Part shown: piece after piece, positions 25,050-35,113 of the stretch
How positions within the stretch are numbered: the first letter of the stretch is position 1
Layout of the letters: every line of letters begins with the position of its first letter
Origin: Trema orientale
Lineage: Eukaryota; Streptophyta; Magnoliopsida; Rosales; Cannabaceae
Length of the DNA: 64,000 bases
Reading direction: 5' to 3'
Assembly: GCA_002914845.1 (NCBI GenBank)
Contig: JXTC01000177.1
Location: 371,245 to 435,244, forward strand
Position numbers and translations under genes: made by a program
The notes under the pieces: model-generated
The model's database searches: none
What the model was told of the DNA's origin: nothing
Seen by the model: only the letters and a program-made list of their open reading frames with translations

Positions 25050-25398
25050 CTACAAAGAAAGTAAGCCAAAAGCAAAGTTCAGAGCATACTTGCAAAATTG
25101 CATTATCTAGAACGTAAATTTTATTATCACGTTGGCATCTAGAAGGAGATGGAAGCTGGAATGCCTTTTAGGAAAACCTCTGCCTTCAGTTACTTCTCTC
25201 TAAAATTTTCATTTGATCTGATGATCTACTTTGCCCAAGCTTTGCTTTGTGAAAGATGCTATTAATTTAGTCTACTTGCAGACAAAAATTAGGTAATTGA
25301 ATTTTCAACCTGGATGATCCAGTGTCCTATGGAAGAAAACTAGTGGACCAGTTTCGGCCTCTTTTTCCTTTTTAGCTAAGTATAGTAGTCTGTTAAGG
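25050..25398. other. Intron DNA of the LIKE-COV fragment up to the retrotransposon
   Basis: Leads on the minus strand into the acceptor CTTTCTTTGTAG at 25050. No further LIKE-COV exon is visible in it. Confidence 0.6.
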
Positions 25399-25661
25399 TG
25401 TTGAATAAATTGAAGATTTTGTGATATCTTTTTAATTAGTTTGTAAAGATATCTCAGGATCTTTTCATATTAGTCTTCCTTATCTCTTAGAATTATTTTA
25501 GGAAGTTATCTTTTTAATTGATTTTGTTGCTCCTACTTTTTAGGCTTGAGATTGTACGTATGAAGTGAAAACCTAGTCTATAAAAAGGTTTGTAATCAGC
25601 TCTGAAATAATAAGAAGCTTTGCTGTTTTTGCCTTCATTTTTCCTCCTATTTTCATCTACA
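25399..25661 (+). repeat. 5' LTR of the copia element
   Basis: Begins TGTTGAATAAATTG and ends TTTTCATCTACA (TG...CA). It includes a TATAAAAAGG box (about 25580) that should serve as the promoter. Confidence 0.95.
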
Positions 25662-25675
25662 TAGTATCAGAGCGG
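25662..25675 (+). promoter_or_regulatory. Primer-binding site of the copia element
   Basis: TAGTATCAGAGCGG directly follows the 5' LTR. It differs by one base from the TGGTATCAGAGC site complementary to initiator methionine tRNA that is usual for plant copia elements. Confidence 0.8.
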
Positions 25676-25691
25676 AAATAGTTGAGGAGAG

Positions 25692-28600
25692 ATGTATAAA
25701 CAGGCACTTACCGGAGCAGCAGGGAGCATCTCGGAGGTTTCATCTGAAACTGTCCAAATCGCTCCCACAAATGCTACCGCAGCAGCTTCGGATTCTTCCT
25801 CTGCTACCCTTCAAATCACCTCACACAAATTCAATGGAAAGAACTTCCTACAATGGTCCACATCTGTACAGATGGTGATTCGAGGGCGCGGCAAGTTGGG
25901 CTATCTTGATGGCTCTAAATCAAGACCCAACGAAACAGACCCTTCCTACCAAATATGGGATGCTGAAAATTCCATAGTTATGGCTTGGTTGATCAATTCC
26001 ATGAATGAGGATATTAGCCCGAATTTCATGCTTTATCCTACAGCAAAAAGCATGTGGGACGCTGTTAGGAGGCGTTATTCAGACCTAGAAAATTCTACTC
26101 AGATGTGTGATCTGAGAGACACGGCTAGGAATCTGAAACAGGGTGATTTGAGTGTCACACAATACTTCAATACTCTCACAACACTTTGGCAAGAGTTGGA
26201 CATGTTCAATAATCACAACTGGAAGTGTCAAGAAGATGCTGCCCTGTATAAGAGCATTGTTGAGAAGGAACGAATCTATGATTTTGTTTCCGGCCTAAAC
26301 AAGGATCTTGATGAAGTTCGGGGTCGAACCCTAGCTCTAAAACCACTGCCTCATATTGATGAAATATTTGCTGAAGTGAGACGCGAGGAATTTAGGAAAC
26401 AAAAAATGCTTGGTTCGAAGGACTCGATTATTACTGATAATTCGGCGATGGCTGCGTACAACCAGTCCAACTTCAACACAATGTCTCGAACAGGTAGAAA
26501 ATCAGGAAGTTTATGGTGTGATCATTGTAACAGACCACATCACACTCGGGAGACCTGCTGGAAGCTTCACGGCAAACCTGCAAATTGGCGAGAAAAGGCA
26601 AGTAAGCGTGATGGAAGAGGCTTTCAAACTAACAAAGCTGAAATAGATCCTCCAGAAAAGAAGGACAGTAACGAGGCACACCAAATTACCTTGAGTAAAG
26701 AACAATTGGAGCAACTCTATAAGCTTTTGACTCCATCGCAGCCAAACACTTCTCTTTTGGCACAACGAGGTATTTGTTTTTCTACTGGGTTGTCTGAAAA
26801 TCATGAATCTTGGATAATAGATTCCGGGGCATCGGACCACATGACCAACCATGGAAGTTTATTTTCCTCATATATTCCCAGCCCTGGTAACATAAAAATT
26901 AGAACTGCCAATGGTGATTTATCTGTTGTGGCAGGAACTGGAACCATTTATATTGCTCCAAATATCATTCTTAAATCAGTTCTCCATGTTCCTAACTTAA
27001 CTTGCAACCTTTTATCTGTTAGCAAGTTAACAAAGGATCTAAATTGCTTGGTGCAATTCTCACATCATGATTGTCTGTTTCAGGATCATTTGGGGAAGAG
27101 GATTGGCAGTGCTAAGGAACACGGAGGACTCTATTACTTTGATAAGAATTTCGGTGTGCTTAAACAAGCTCTATCTACTGTTTTTGATTTTTCTTCGATG
27201 TCTGATGTTCAGAAAATAATGTTATGGCATTATAGGTTAGGCCATCCAAATTTTCTTTATTTAAAACGTTTGTTTCCAGATCTGTTCCATAATAAAGAGC
27301 TTGTGAATTTACAATGTGAGGTGTGTCAGTTAGCCAAGCATCATCGCGCCACTTTTAGTCCTCAACCATATAAATCTTCCAAACCTTTTGCAATTATCCA
27401 CAGTGACATTTGGGGTCCCTCTCGTGTCAAAAATCAAAAGGGTTTTAAATGGTTCATCACTTTTATTGATGATCACACTAGAATGTGCTGGGTGTATTTG
27501 ATGAAAGAAAAATCAGATACTGAACAAATTTTCAAGAATTTTCATGCCATGATTAGGAATCAATTTCAAAGGGAAATACAAATCTTACACACTGATAATG
27601 GGAAAGAGTATTTTAACTTAATACTTGGGAATTATCTTCTAGATCATGGCATAATACATCAAAGCTCATGCACTGACACACCCCAGCAAAATGGAATTGC
27701 CGAAAGAAAAAATCGTCATCTTCTTGAGGTTGCCCGATCCATAATGTTTACCTCAAATGTCCCAAAATTTTTTTGGTGTGATGCTATTCTTACTGCAACA
27801 TACTTGATCAATAGAATGCCTAGTCGTGTCCTCCATTATGAAACCCCACTCAACACCTTTGTGAAATTTTTCCCTCAAACTCGGTTGTTCACTTCTTTGC
27901 CCCTCAAAGTCTTCGGCTGCATCTCATTTGTTCACAATCACTCACCAAATAGGACAAAGCTAGATCCAAAATCTTTAAAGTGTATTTTTCTGGGGTATTC
28001 ATCAACTCAAAAGGGTTACAAGTGTTTCTCACCGGAAAAACAGAGGTATTTTGTTTCTATGGATGTTACATTTTTTGAAAATTGTCCCTTTTATGCCAAA
28101 AATTCCCTTCAGGGGGAGAATAAAAGTACACAGGAAGACAATTTTTGGGAACTTGCTTTACTTATTTCTTCACCATACTATTCTCCACAAATATCATCTC
28201 ACACTGAACCTGAAAAAATAAATAGCTTGCCTCTTGCTCATCCAGAAAATACGGAAACTGTGTCACTTGAAAAAATTTCAACCAACCCTATGATGCCTTC
28301 AAACCAGAACAATTTGCCGACAGGGGGAGAATCTCAACAGAAAAATGAGCTAATTGTTTATTCACGCAGAAAAAGGCATCCGAGGATAGAAGAATCCGTG
28401 GCTCCTATGCATATCCAAGAATCTGAACCAGAACCTGAAACAGGTATGAAACCCAGTTCTTTGCCTGAAATAAAAGATCTTGACCTTCCAATTGCCTTGA
28501 GAAAGGGTGTTCGGTCATGCACTCAACACCCTATTTCCCAATATGTTTCATATGACCACTTGTTCCCTACTGCTCGTGCTTTTGTTACTAATCTTTCAGC

Positions 28601-30146
28601 TGTTAAGATCCCACAAGACATTGAGGAAGCCCTGAAGATTCCGGAATGGAAGCAAGCAGTCTTAGAAGAGATGCGTGCTCTTGAAAAGAATGGAACATGG
28701 GAAATTGTGAAGAAGCCAGCAGGAAAAGCTCCAGTTGGCTGTAAATGGGTGTTTACAGTTAAATACAACTCCAATGGCATAATAGATCGGTACAAAGCGA
28801 GGTTGGTGGCAAAAGGATTTACACAGACATATGGCATTGATTATCAAGAGACCTTTGCTCCAGTTGCGAAGTTGAATACTGTCCGGATTTTGTTGTCCAT
28901 AGCAGCGAATCTTGACTGGAAATTGCAACAGTTGGATGTAAAAAACGCCTTCCTCAATGGAGATTTAGAAGATGAGGTTTACATGGAGCTTCCACCAGGT
29001 TTTGACAAAGGGAGAGAGTCCGAAAGAGTTTGTAAGCTGAAGAAATCCCTTTATGGTCTGAAGCAATCACCCAGAGCATGGTTTGAGAAATTCACTAAAG
29101 CAGTCCTACGGCAAGGTTATAGGCAGACTCAGACCGATCATACCTTATTTTTCAAACATACAAATAGTAAAGTGGCAATACTCATTGTTTATGTCGATGA
29201 CATCATTCTGACTGGAGATGATGAAGATGAAATGATCAGATTAAAGAAGAACCTTGCAAGCGAGTTTGAGATTAAAGACTTGGGTCAATTAAGGTATTTT
29301 CTGGGAATGGAAGTACTGAGGAACAGGTGTGGAATTTCTGTTTCCCAAAGGAAGTATATACTCGATCTGTTGGCAGAAACAGGCTTGCTAGGAAGCCGAC
29401 CTGCTGAAACACCAATAGATCCGAGTAACAAACTGGGAAAATGTCCTGATGGAACTCCAATTGATAAAGGGAGATATCAGCGTCTAGTAGGAAGACTCAT
29501 TTACTTGTCCCATACTAGACCCGACATCGCATTTGCAGTTAGTACTGTTAGTCAGTTTATGCATTCACCATGCGAAGCACACTTAGAAGCTGTCTACAGA
29601 ATACTGAAATACTTGAAAGGGACAACTGGTAGGGGACTATTCTTCAAGAAGAATTCCAAGAGAAGTATAGAAGCATTTACAGATGCAGATTGGGCTGGCG
29701 CTATTGATGACAGAAAATCAACCTCAGGATACTGTACCTTTGTGTGGGGGAACTTAGTAACTTGGAGGAGCAAGAAACAGTCTGTTGTTTCCAGGAGTAG
29801 TGCTGAAGCTGAATTCAGGGCAGTGGCTCAAGGAATATGTGAATTATTATGGCTGAAAATGATGTTAGAAGAGCTCAAAGTGACTAAGGAAGAACCTATG
29901 AAACTTTTCTGTGATAACAAGGCTGCAATAAATATCTCTCATAATCCAGTGCACCACGATCGAACTAAGCATGTCGAGATAGATCGACATTTTATCAAAG
30001 AAAAAATCGAGAAAGGGATTATTTGCATGTCCTATGTCACTTCATCAGAACAGGCTGCAGATTTGTTGACTAAGAGTCTTTCTAGACCAATTTTTGAGAA
30101 ACTAATCGACAAGCTGGGTATGGTAAATGTGTTCAGCCCAGCTTGA
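25692..30146 (+). CDS. Ty1/copia Gag-Pol polyprotein
   Basis: A single open frame of 1484 aa. Gag comes first (about 40-260, UBN2/retrotran-gag type), then a CX2CX4HX4C zinc knuckle (CDHCNRPHHTRETC, about 275). The protease has DSGASDH (about 376). The GAG-pre-integrase zinc motif follows (LWHYRLGHP ... CEVC). Integrase shows the DDE triad in HSDIWGP (about 569), HTDNGKE (about 632) and IAERK (about 670). Reverse transcriptase has QLDVKNAFLNG and YVDDIILTGDD (about 1166). RNase H has TDADWAG (about 1329) and the late HVEIDRHFIKEK stretch. The start is the first ATG, 30 bases after the 5' LTR, and the stop sits just before the polypurine tract. No damage is seen in any catalytic motif, so the element may be able to move. 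It encodes no envelope protein. It acts in cytoplasmic virus-like particles and then the nucleus (family knowledge). Confidence 0.97.
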   Translation: MYKQALTGAAGSISEVSSETVQIAPTNATAAASDSSSATLQITSHKFNGKNFLQWSTSVQMVIRGRGKLGYLDGSKSRPNETDPSYQIWDAENSIVMAWLINSMNEDISPNFMLYPTAKSMWDAVRRRYSDLENSTQMCDLRDTARNLKQGDLSVTQYFNTLTTLWQELDMFNNHNWKCQEDAALYKSIVEKERIYDFVSGLNKDLDEVRGRTLALKPLPHIDEIFAEVRREEFRKQKMLGSKDSIITDNSAMAAYNQSNFNTMSRTGRKSGSLWCDHCNRPHHTRETCWKLHGKPANWREKASKRDGRGFQTNKAEIDPPEKKDSNEAHQITLSKEQLEQLYKLLTPSQPNTSLLAQRGICFSTGLSENHESWIIDSGASDHMTNHGSLFSSYIPSPGNIKIRTANGDLSVVAGTGTIYIAPNIILKSVLHVPNLTCNLLSVSKLTKDLNCLVQFSHHDCLFQDHLGKRIGSAKEHGGLYYFDKNFGVLKQALSTVFDFSSMSDVQKIMLWHYRLGHPNFLYLKRLFPDLFHNKELVNLQCEVCQLAKHHRATFSPQPYKSSKPFAIIHSDIWGPSRVKNQKGFKWFITFIDDHTRMCWVYLMKEKSDTEQIFKNFHAMIRNQFQREIQILHTDNGKEYFNLILGNYLLDHGIIHQSSCTDTPQQNGIAERKNRHLLEVARSIMFTSNVPKFFWCDAILTATYLINRMPSRVLHYETPLNTFVKFFPQTRLFTSLPLKVFGCISFVHNHSPNRTKLDPKSLKCIFLGYSSTQKGYKCFSPEKQRYFVSMDVTFFENCPFYAKNSLQGENKSTQEDNFWELALLISSPYYSPQISSHTEPEKINSLPLAHPENTETVSLEKISTNPMMPSNQNNLPTGGESQQKNELIVYSRRKRHPRIEESVAPMHIQESEPEPETGMKPSSLPEIKDLDLPIALRKGVRSCTQHPISQYVSYDHLFPTARAFVTNLSAVKIPQDIEEALKIPEWKQAVLEEMRALEKNGTWEIVKKPAGKAPVGCKWVFTVKYNSNGIIDRYKARLVAKGFTQTYGIDYQETFAPVAKLNTVRILLSIAANLDWKLQQLDVKNAFLNGDLEDEVYMELPPGFDKGRESERVCKLKKSLYGLKQSPRAWFEKFTKAVLRQGYRQTQTDHTLFFKHTNSKVAILIVYVDDIILTGDDEDEMIRLKKNLASEFEIKDLGQLRYFLGMEVLRNRCGISVSQRKYILDLLAETGLLGSRPAETPIDPSNKLGKCPDGTPIDKGRYQRLVGRLIYLSHTRPDIAFAVSTVSQFMHSPCEAHLEAVYRILKYLKGTTGRGLFFKKNSKRSIEAFTDADWAGAIDDRKSTSGYCTFVWGNLVTWRSKKQSVVSRSSAEAEFRAVAQGICELLWLKMMLEELKVTKEEPMKLFCDNKAAINISHNPVHHDRTKHVEIDRHFIKEKIEKGIICMSYVTSSEQAADLLTKSLSRPIFEKLIDKLGMVNVFSPA

Positions 30147-30153
30147 GGGGGAG
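30145..30153 (+). promoter_or_regulatory. Polypurine tract
   Basis: GAGGGGGAG lies directly before the 3' LTR and overlaps the end of the polyprotein stop codon. It is the expected plus-strand priming site. Confidence 0.85.
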
Positions 30154-30416
30154 TGTTGAATAAATTGAAGATTTTGTGATATCTTTTTAATTAGTTTGTA
30201 AAGATATCTCAGGATCTTTTCATATTAGTCTTCCTTATCTCTTAGAATTATTTTAGGAAGTTATCTTTTTAATTGATTTTGTTGCTCCTACTTTTTAGGC
30301 TTGAGATTGTACGTATGAAGTGAAAACCTAGTCTATAAAAAGGTTTGTAATCAGCTCTGAAATAATAAGAAGCTTTGCTGTTTTTGCCTTCATTTTTCCT
30401 CCTATTTTCATCTACA
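30154..30416 (+). repeat. 3' LTR of the copia element
   Basis: 263 bases. I see no difference from the 5' LTR. The base after it starts a diverged repeat unit (AATTGTTAAAAGG). Confidence 0.95.
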
Positions 30417-31198
30417 AATTGTTAAAAGGAAAGGAAAATTTTAGTGGTTTTTGGGTTTGTTATATATTCCAACTGAATAAAACACTAACACTCAATGGTG
30501 AGTGCAACCACAAATATATAGTAGGTCCTATGAGATTCATATGTAAGACTCATCCTTGAGTTTAGCTGAACCGGACACACCTCCACCAATTGAAAGGATG
30601 TGCCAAGCCAAGTAGGAAATCAGAGTTTTGGACCCCAAATTGAGGAATGCTGGAGAAAACTGGGAAATTCCTTAAATATCTTGGTGTGTAGAGGTGTGCT
30701 TATGGATGAGACCAGAGCATGGTTATGGATTACCAACTTCATTTTAAAGCTATTCATCTTTCTACATATGTTATATATATATAGTAACGTATAACATTAC
30801 TTTGTAATGTTACAAATATAACATATATAGAAGCATCAATAGCTTTGGAGTGAGATATTTGTGGTGTGTCTTGCACTTGCTTTGCTTGTGTCTATTTCCT
30901 CACTGCTCTTTTTTTGAGTGGCAGTAGTACTAGTGTCATATTATTGGCGTGAGCTGTGTCTATGGTATGCAGTCTTTTTGCTTTCATAAGCACAAGAAAG
31001 GGGAAGGTTATCATGGGAGGCGTAGATTTGTTCTATATCCATGTCTTACACGTGGTTGACTGTCCCTTTTGTTTTTTCGCACAATAAGAGTCGCAGCATT
31101 AAGCATGCAACAGTATTTTTTTTTTAAAAAAAATTAGTTACTAGGTATTAAGCAATGTTCATCATATCATTATTAAGAAACTAACAAATTCATTTAGA

Positions 31199-31212
<14 letters not shown>
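30417..31212 (+). repeat. Diverged tandem duplication, unit 1
   Basis: Resembles 31451-32250 over about 800 bases. Shared stretches include CTCCAATTGAAAG-type text, AATATAACATATATAGAAGCAT, GGGAGGCGTAGATTTGTTCTAT and AAGAGTCGCAGCATTAAGCA. No reading frame is conserved between the units, so they look non-coding. Confidence 0.8.
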
Positions 31213-31232
<20 letters not shown>

Positions 31233-31450
31233 TTGTGTGGGATATAGACAAGTAGAAATGGGAAGGAGGAAGAAAAATAGAATGATAACATGGTGGGATT
31301 TGGTTGCTCGGATCAATCATCCTAAAACAAGCTATATGGTCAAGTTGACCACAAGTATAAAGTATATGGACTGATGATAGCATGAGGATGAAGACTTGTA
31401 AATTAAGGTACCTTGCTCTCCTATTTAATTCCATTGAGAAAAGAAGGTAG

Positions 31451-32250
31451 AATTGTAAAAGGAATGAAAAATTTTAGGTTTTCTGGTTTGTTGATAAATT
31501 CCAATTGACTAAAAATACTACTGGACTCAATTGATGGTCTTCAAATTTGAGACCCTTCCTTTAGTTTAGCTGAACCAATAGAACTCCTCCAATTGAAAGA
31601 ATGTGCCGAGTCAACTTGGAAATCAGAACTTTGGACCCAAAATTAGGAATGTTGGTGAATAATGGGAATTCCCATAAATATCTTGCTATGTAGAGGCATG
31701 GCTATGAATGACCAACTTCATTAAAAGAAAAAAAAGAAGTGGAGGATTTGTATACACTTCAAAGCCATCCCTTTTTCTATATATGTTTTACTTATAGATG
31801 TAACATGTACAGAATTTATAATTGTAATGTTATAAATATAACATATATAGAAGCATGGATGGCCTTGGAGTGGGATATTGTGTTGTGTCTTTCACTTGCT
31901 TGCTTCTGTTTATTTTTTCACCTCTCTTTTTTGAAATGGCACTAATGTCATCTTATTGTCAGAGCCATGTTTATGGTCTGCGGCCTTTTCGCTTTTATAA
32001 GCACATAAAAAGGGAAAGTAAAACAGGGAGGCGTAGATTTGTTCTATTTCTGCGTCTCACATGTGGTTGAAAGTCCCTTTTGTTTCTTCACACTGTAAGA
32101 GTCGCAGCATTAAGCATGTGACAGTATTTTTTTTAAAAGAAAAAATGACACGTATTTCTGTTGTTAAAATATTTACTCTGTATTAAGCAATGTTCATCGT
32201 AACATTATTAAGAAACTAACAGATACATTTAGATTTTTTTTTGTTTTTTT
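31451..32250 (+). repeat. Diverged tandem duplication, unit 2
   Basis: Second unit, starting AATTGTAAAAGG, with many substitutions and small indels against unit 1. A spacer of about 240 bases separates them. The divergence shows an old duplication, unlike the young retrotransposon beside it. Confidence 0.8.
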
Positions 32251-34750
32251 GTTGGAGGAGTTGTCATTTTTAATTTGTTAAGTATTTTGTTCAGTTAATG
32301 GCTAGTAGACCAGCCTTTGTTTGGTGTATGTAGCTATAAATTAAATTTAATCGATTGCTTTACCTATGTGTGTATATATATAGAGATAGCTAGGACTAAC
32401 TTTGATCAGAACAGGGTTTGTGCTTGACCCCCTTAATTTATTTATTTATTTTTTTTATCATCTCATTTTTTATCATGAGAATTTATATAAACCATGTCCA
32501 TAAGAATGGTAACAATACTTAGGCAGCACATTCTAAAGGTATACATATACTATGATTTAGATGTCATAATTTTGTTAGATTAATTCTAATTTTTTGTGAT
32601 GTTCGCATACTTGTTTGAATATTTTCGTATGACATTAAATAGCTAACATGAAGAACTCTTGATCTTGAAATCTTTATAATACAATGAATTTATATGAAAT
32701 CCTAGTGATAGAGATACACGTTGCAAAATATTATAGTTATTAATGAGGCACGCTGCCTAATCCTAGTAAAACAAAATAAAGTGAAAAAGATAACTGTTTC
32801 TAGCTGGATTGATGTCTAGGCCTAATTTAAGTATGCTATTATTTAAATAAAAAAATTATGACGACAATAATGACCGCACAAGTAGAATTAAGATGGCAGT
32901 AATGATGACAAGAGAAAATGCATGGTTTAACAATTTTGCCTAAACCAATGGAGGAAATAAGAAATTTCACTAGCAAAGATAACAAATGGTTACAAACTAC
33001 TCTCAGCCTTACTTTCCTAACACATCCAAACTTCCTCATTCAAACTGTTGCATTGCTCACTTGTTCTCACACAGTATACCCTCTCTCACTACTTCGCTTC
33101 TGATCTCACACAGTATACCCTGCAGTCACTACTTCATTCTCAGAAGCTCGCTACACTCCAAATTTCTCAAGCTTTTCTATGATGCTCCAACTCAAAGCAA
33201 GGGGCACCTATTTTATGGTAGTAGTGTGCTTGAGCACCAATTTTCGGGTAGTTTGTCACTAGAGGTTGTAACAAATTGAGACTTAGCCTCTAAGTTTTAG
33301 CCATTTTGTCTTTTGTGTGGATATTTGGTCACATATGAAAATCTTCACCTTGGTTTCAAATCATGTCATCTCTGAGTGTATTTCTGTCAGATATCTTTAT
33401 TACAGCCTTTTATAGGCAAGGGCATTGCCAACATCTTTTAGTGGAAGGTGATTAGTAGTAAATCAAAATTGGAAATTGTGAGATGTGGCTTCAAATCCGC
33501 TTCATAAAACTGGTTGTTGACCAAATCTCGTAATTTGTTGTCCAATTCATTGCCCAAGCTGCCCGAGGCTTGGTGCCCAAGCACATGAGCACCTATAATT
33601 AGGTATATGCATGCTTTGGAGTTGGAGCACCACAATAGTGAAGGCTTCACTCGGGGTTTTATTGTGAAGAATACTGTCGCGCAAAATGGGGTTGATGAGA
33701 CAACGAACAAGGCATTGGTACTTGATAAGTGGGTCCTCATGCTCAGTTCTTAGTCTCAGAGTCCTTGACGAGAATTGTACATGAAAGCCAGTTGACTACT
33801 GCAATTTTTGTATGCCCAGTTACATGCATATACCAGTGATGAGGGAAGAAAGTCAAGGAAGTGCATCTTTTTCAGCTACCTGAAAGATGTAGAAGGATTT
33901 ATTTTGTGAGACTACGGATTTACTCTTTTGAAACCTGGGAACTCTTACTATATGGTGAATTCTTTTGAGGACTGCATCTCAGCATAGGATGTCATATTGA
34001 TCCCTCTTTTGAGGGTGCTTCTGGGACCCCTGTCCACTTGCACTTTGAATGCAATTGTTGACAATGTCTTTCCAATTCAGTTCAGTTTATGTTGCTTTGG
34101 TCATATTTTGCTCATTATTCTTAATGAACCTGCATTATTTGCTTAGATCTTTTTTTATTTATTTATTATTTATTTATTTTTTTTATTTTTTGGGGTCAGA
34201 ACTTCACTTATCTATAGGAAAAAAGAAAAATGAAAAGATAGAGAGGCTCGGCAATTCAAGCTAGAATTGGGTGTTCCAAAATAGTGTAGGAATTGGAGGG
34301 AGGATGGTGCACAAAGAGGGGGTTCTTTTAAACGTGATAAGGTTTGCTTAGATGCTTGTTAGTGTAATAAATTTTTGGTGGATGTGTGCCCTGTTAAGGT
34401 TCTTTGGGCTTGTTGGCATGTTGCAAGGCATTAGATTAACCTAAATAGTCCCATCCTGCTTTGGTGATAGCTGTTGGATCACTAAATTGACCAGACTCTT
34501 ATCTAGTTACCTTTGATATGGTACCAGAGACAAGTGAGATCGTAGTTCCTGTTTATACTATGCTTGCATCTTCTCTTTTTAATTTGTATATGTTTTTGTT
34601 CATCTTTCTCTGGGGATTACCAGCATAGACCTTGATTTACATTCTTGATACTTCCTTTCGGATTAGATAATTATTTCATCTATGTAAATACTTATGCCTC
34701 CGTAAGCTTTTCCATAAAAATTTATTCTCGTGTCTGTTTTTTGGTTTCAG
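32251..34750. other. Intergenic DNA with a possible degraded copia trace
   Basis: No intact gene. At about 33840-33980 the plus strand reads like a broken copia post-integrase stretch (SRKCIFFSYLKDVEGF, then a stop), but this is weak. The first coding exon expected for BOLA2 (short, starting MG-T-E) is not visible here. The rest is AT-rich. Confidence 0.4.
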
Positions 34751-35113
34751 GAAGTAATCGATACATCTGGAGGGTAAGTTATTTTTCACGAACATTGCCT
34801 AAAGCTGGATCGTGATCTAAACAGCTCCCTTCCTCTCTTGGCAAAAGAAAATAAGGTTTTATTTGTCTACTTATTTTTTCATTTTGGTGATTCCTATGAA
34901 ATTCATGTGTTCATCAGATGTGGTGCAAGCTTTGCTGTTGAAATTGTATCAGAAAAATTTGAAGGGAAGAGGTTGCTGGAGAGACATAGGCTTGTGAATA
35001 CTGCTTTGGAAGAAGAAATGAAAGACATTCATGCGCTTTCGATTAAGAAAGCTCTGACCCCAGAGCAGTGGAAACAACAGCAAGAGTCTGAAAATTCTAA
35101 AACTGCAGCTTAA
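34751..35113 (+). CDS. BOLA2: BolA-like protein 2 (first exon not found)
   Basis: Exons 34751-34773 and 34918-35113 join in frame (GG/A) to 72 residues ending at a stop. EVIDTSGGCGASFAVEIVSE is followed by FEGKRLLERHRLVN and a Lys/Gln-rich tail. The conserved Cys in SGGCGASF and the invariant His of LLERHR match the BolA2 group, which binds [2Fe-2S] clusters together with monothiol glutaredoxins in the cytosol and nucleus (family knowledge). The family is about 90-95 aa, so about 20 N-terminal residues are missing. An acceptor AG at 34750 shows that an upstream exon is expected, but none is recognised before it. A short exon far upstream, loss of the exon, or a rearrangement are all possible. 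Confidence 0.85.

Larger units (their letters stand above)
25399..30416 (+). mobile_element. Complete young Ty1/copia LTR retrotransposon
   Basis: A 5018-base element with two 263-base LTRs that look identical by eye, a primer-binding site, one open polyprotein and a polypurine tract. The order protease, integrase, reverse transcriptase, RNase H defines Ty1/copia. Identical LTRs and an intact frame imply very recent insertion. The five bases before it (TAAGG) and after it (AATTG) do not match, so no target-site duplication is seen. Confidence 0.97.

Noticed and set aside
26511..29460. Minus-strand frames inside the copia polyprotein
   Set aside because: Antisense shadows of the intact plus-strand gene.
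31190..31235. T18/A16 inverted homopolymer as a functional hairpin
   Set aside because: Adjacent poly-T and poly-A runs are common by slippage and give no specific evidence of function.
33438..33740. 100-aa minus-strand frame
   Set aside because: No recognisable motif. The plus strand of this zone looks more like a degraded copia stretch, and even that is weak.
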